Source: Anaerolineales bacterium (GTDB taxonomy: Bacteria > Chloroflexota > Anaerolineae > UBA7937). From it: DNA of 6,286 nucleotides. Positions 4,015 through 6,286 of the stretch are shown here, piece after piece; the stretch's first letter is position 1, and each line of letters begins with the position of its first letter. A model generated the notes under the pieces. The model ran no database searches and was not told the origin of the DNA. It worked only from the letters and a program-made list of their open reading frames with translations. The stretch is taken from positions 1-6,286 of the forward strand of contig JAUVHF010000096.1 in the NCBI GenBank assembly GCA_030593425.1, read 5' to 3'. The translations under genes and the position numbers were made by a program.

Positions 4015-6207
4015 ATGTACCAAATCACTAAAGCCAGAGCAAATATTTCGCCTTCTTTCCTTCTCCCCATTGGCCTCTTCCTGGCCAGCCTCGCGGTATA
4101 TATCTATACTCTGGCCCCGGGGATGTTGCGAGGCGACTCCGGAGAATTCCAGTACGCCATGGTCACTCTGGAACCGCCTCATGCCCCCGGATATCCCTTA
4201 TATACCCTTTTGGGGTGGCTATGGCTTCACCTCATACCTTTGGGAACTCTCGCCTATCGGGCCAATCTTCTCTCCGCCTTCTTTGGGGCTCTGACCGTGT
4301 CCCTTATTTGCCTTATCACCATGCGAATGACAAGGCGACCTCTTGCTTCCCTGGCCGGGGCCCTTTACCTGGCCCTTTCTTATGTCTTCTGGAGTCAGAG
4401 CGTGATAACTGAGGTCTATACCTTTAACGCCTTCTTCCTGGCGCTCCTTATCTATCTGCTGCTCCTTTGGGGGGAGAGAACTCAATTGGAAAGGGAGAAC
4501 CATCGTCTCCTTTATGCTATTGCTCTACTGTATGGGCTCAGTTTGGCTCACCACCGTCTGATGCTCCTAGTCTTTCCAGCCCTCCTTCTCTTCATCTGGC
4601 AGGTAAATAGGCAGATCCTTTTAGATAGAGGGCTCCTTTTGCGCTTGGGGGCCTTCCTGACCTTAGGATCCTCCATCTATCTCTATATCCCGCTGAGGGT
4701 CCTATTTCGGAGGGGGGCCCTCTCCAAGGCTCTTTTCAGCAAGGTCCTGGGAGGCGGGTTTCTCTCCTCCTTCCTTGGCCTGCGATCTGACCCCCTTCGC
4801 CTTATCTTCTGGCTCCCCCAGGAACAATTTGGCTACCTTGGGTTACTCCTGGGAGGGATAGGGGTATATGCGCTTCTTCGCCATAAGAGAACCCACCCCC
4901 TGGGGTTCTTCCTCCTTATTATCTATTGCACCACGCTTCTCTTCTCTCTATTCTATCGCGCCTGGGACATCCAGGTCTTCCTCACCCCTGCCTTTCTGAC
5001 TCTCGCCTTATGGATCGGCCTTGGAGTGGCCTTTGTGGCCGCTTTTTTGCCCCGCTACCTTCGATTTGGACTGGAGGCCACAGTTGTCTTGAGCGCTCTT
5101 CTCCTGCTCTGGGGCAATTATCCTCGCCTGACCGCCTACACCGCCCGTGTAGATGGGGGGATAGAGGCCGAGGCTCGAGAGGTCCTGAACTATCCCCTGG
5201 AGGAGGGAGCCATCCTCAAGGCCGATTGGGTGATGGCCACTGCCCTTCAATACCTGCAAAGAGTGGAGGGGCTCAGGGCGGACATCCGAGTCTCTGGCAT
5301 CGCTCTCAAAGACAAAAGAGACTACGAGAGGCTCCTGACCATTCTCGATTCTGACCAGCCAGTCTATTTTTCCCTCTTCGGAGAGTTGAATATCACTAGA
5401 CTTCCTTTTGGCTACCTTCTTGAACCCATAGACGGCCGATTTCTAAGAGTAACCAAGGGTGAATCTTCCCCGGTCATGGTGGAGAAAAGGATCGAGGAGA
5501 GGGTTTCGCTTTGGGGCTACGAGGAGAGGGAGGATGGCTTCGCTATCTATTGGATGGTTGAAGGGGGATTAGAGAGAGACCACATTACCTATCTCCACGC
5601 TTTCGACCTCGACCAAGAAGCCCTATGGCAGGAGGACAAAGAAGCCACTGGGGAAGCGGTTTACATCTACCCCACTAGCCACTGGCAAGAAGGGGATATC
5701 GTTCAGGATATCTTCCCCTCGATACCTCCCGATACGGCATACCTGCGGGCCGGTCTATATCATCTTGAAGGAGAGGAGATCACCCCCTTGGGGCAGGCCA
5801 CCGTCTTCATGGTTCGGGGAGCCGACCCCAAAGAGATCTCCCACCCCTTGGCAATCGAGTTGGGTGATGCCCTCCTCCTGGGCTACGATTTGGTTTTCGA
5901 GAGAGAAAGGTGCGAACTCCTTCTCTACTGGGGTGCGATGCAGCCTATGGATGGTGACTATAACGTCTTCATTCACCTCCTCGATGAAGGGGGCGACATC
6001 CTTGCTCAAGGAGATAGCCAGCCCTTAGGGGGCCTATATCCTACCTCTCTTTGGAGGCCAGGAGACGTGGCGCCGGATAGGCATAGCCTGCCCTCACCCC
6101 CTGGCCTGGCCGAGATCCGGGTTGGTCTCTATGATTGGCGTACCGGAGAGAGGTTATCTCGCCATGACTCAGGGCAGGATTATGTGGTCATAGAAATTCA
6201 CGACTAA
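4015..6207 (+). CDS. DUF2723-type membrane glycosyltransferase (GT-C-like) with two C-terminal beta modules
   Basis: A 730-residue membrane protein. The N-terminal half has about ten membrane helices (for example 12-34, 87-103, 110-126, 134-152, 165-195, 207-227, 272-288, 295-314, 321-345, 351-367). The first outer loop carries YTLAPGMLRGDSGEF (to 45) and PPHAPGYPLY (54-63), followed by YRANLLSAFFGAL, the hallmark of DUF2723. That family includes protein O-mannosyltransferase-like TMEM260, and Asp41 or Glu44 are candidate catalytic acids in a GT-C fold. Residues 370-730 are soluble, probably extracytoplasmic. The last ~230 contain two homologous modules, about 499-595 and 621-718, sharing L.GY, TS.W..GD and GLY..... 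elements; they may bind carbohydrate or peptide. Likely role: sugar transfer from a polyprenyl-phosphate donor to protein or glycan; the acceptor is unknown. ATG 4015 is chosen because the promoter's -10 ends at 4000. It has its own promoter, divergent from galK, and no terminator is seen after it. Confidence 0.82.
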   Translation: MYQITKARANISPSFLLPIGLFLASLAVYIYTLAPGMLRGDSGEFQYAMVTLEPPHAPGYPLYTLLGWLWLHLIPLGTLAYRANLLSAFFGALTVSLICLITMRMTRRPLASLAGALYLALSYVFWSQSVITEVYTFNAFFLALLIYLLLLWGERTQLERENHRLLYAIALLYGLSLAHHRLMLLVFPALLLFIWQVNRQILLDRGLLLRLGAFLTLGSSIYLYIPLRVLFRRGALSKALFSKVLGGGFLSSFLGLRSDPLRLIFWLPQEQFGYLGLLLGGIGVYALLRHKRTHPLGFFLLIIYCTTLLFSLFYRAWDIQVFLTPAFLTLALWIGLGVAFVAAFLPRYLRFGLEATVVLSALLLLWGNYPRLTAYTARVDGGIEAEAREVLNYPLEEGAILKADWVMATALQYLQRVEGLRADIRVSGIALKDKRDYERLLTILDSDQPVYFSLFGELNITRLPFGYLLEPIDGRFLRVTKGESSPVMVEKRIEERVSLWGYEEREDGFAIYWMVEGGLERDHITYLHAFDLDQEALWQEDKEATGEAVYIYPTSHWQEGDIVQDIFPSIPPDTAYLRAGLYHLEGEEITPLGQATVFMVRGADPKEISHPLAIELGDALLLGYDLVFERERCELLLYWGAMQPMDGDYNVFIHLLDEGGDILAQGDSQPLGGLYPTSLWRPGDVAPDRHSLPSPPGLAEIRVGLYDWRTGERLSRHDSGQDYVVIEIHD

Positions 6208-6210
6208 GGG

Positions 6211-6239
6211 TTGCCAAAAGGGCTCTCCAGAGGTATAAT
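6211..6239 (+). promoter_or_regulatory. Promoter for a gene beyond the right edge
   Basis: TTGCCA (6211-6216, 5/6) and TATAAT (6234-6239, perfect) are spaced by 17 bases, beginning three bases after the glycosyltransferase stop. The predicted start is near 6246. No ATG occurs before the window ends, so the leader is at least 40 nt. GGCCA (6249 onward) and TGGCC near 6276 could pair weakly in it. Confidence 0.65.
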
Positions 6240-6286
6240 AGATTTTGGGCCACAAGGGTCGGAAAAGGGTGTTTCTGGCCTGAAGG

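Noticed and set aside
4926..5354. Plus-strand open frame inside the glycosyltransferase gene
   Set aside because: It is a frame-shifted shadow of a well-supported membrane protein with no independent start signal.
1..6286. CRISPR array, tRNA/rRNA genes, phage or toxin-antitoxin modules
   Set aside because: I saw no regularly spaced direct repeats, no cloverleaf with CCA-like end, and no recognisable defence or phage protein on either strand.

Overview
The window is ordinary bacterial chromosome of moderately high GC. It carries five supported protein-coding genes, one transposase remnant and several well-formed housekeeping-type promoters. The host is probably a member of Chloroflexota or a similar deep-branching, environmental, possibly anaerobic bacterium. 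The reasons are a lipoprotein multiheme cytochrome with a Pro/Thr linker, a DUF2723-type membrane glycosyltransferase carrying C-terminal beta-type modules, an EGY-like site-2 protease, and promoters sitting almost on top of start codons. No sequence here fixes the taxonomy, so this is inference.

Layout. Positions 12-185 (minus) hold the C-terminal tail of a DDE transposase without its catalytic part. A good sigma70-type promoter (292-320, plus) reads away from it, through a roughly 125-nt leader, into a small four-helix membrane protein gene (453-821). The 821-969 gap holds a hairpin and a striking 32-bp palindrome placed just before a possible -10 box. Next comes a tetraheme cytochrome c lipoprotein (969-1415) built from two exact-length 46-residue repeats. 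A bidirectional terminator (1446-1478) separates it from a convergent minus-strand operon.

The minus-strand operon is galK (galactokinase, 3754-2597) followed by a site-2-protease-like M50 membrane metalloprotease (2600-1512). The two are joined by a 4-base ATGA stop/start overlap. The galK promoter (TTGTCC-17-TATAAT) lies so close to the ATG that the transcript should be nearly leaderless.

Divergent from galK, a promoter (TTGACA-17-TAGAAT, 3972-4000) drives a 730-residue polytopic glycosyltransferase-like protein (4015-6207), again with almost no leader. Three bases after its stop another TTGCCA-17-TATAAT promoter begins (6211-6239), presumably for a gene beyond the right edge.

How the genes relate: galK phosphorylates galactose, the divergent GT-C-like protein probably transfers a sugar from a lipid carrier at the outer face of the membrane, and the M50 protease and the cytochrome lipoprotein act in or on the membrane. 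A shared envelope or sugar theme is possible but not demonstrated. I see no CRISPR array, tRNA, rRNA, defence system or clear novel system. The most notable items are the galK-protease coupling, the duplicated tetraheme lipoprotein, the palindrome in its upstream region, and the near-leaderless divergent promoter pair.
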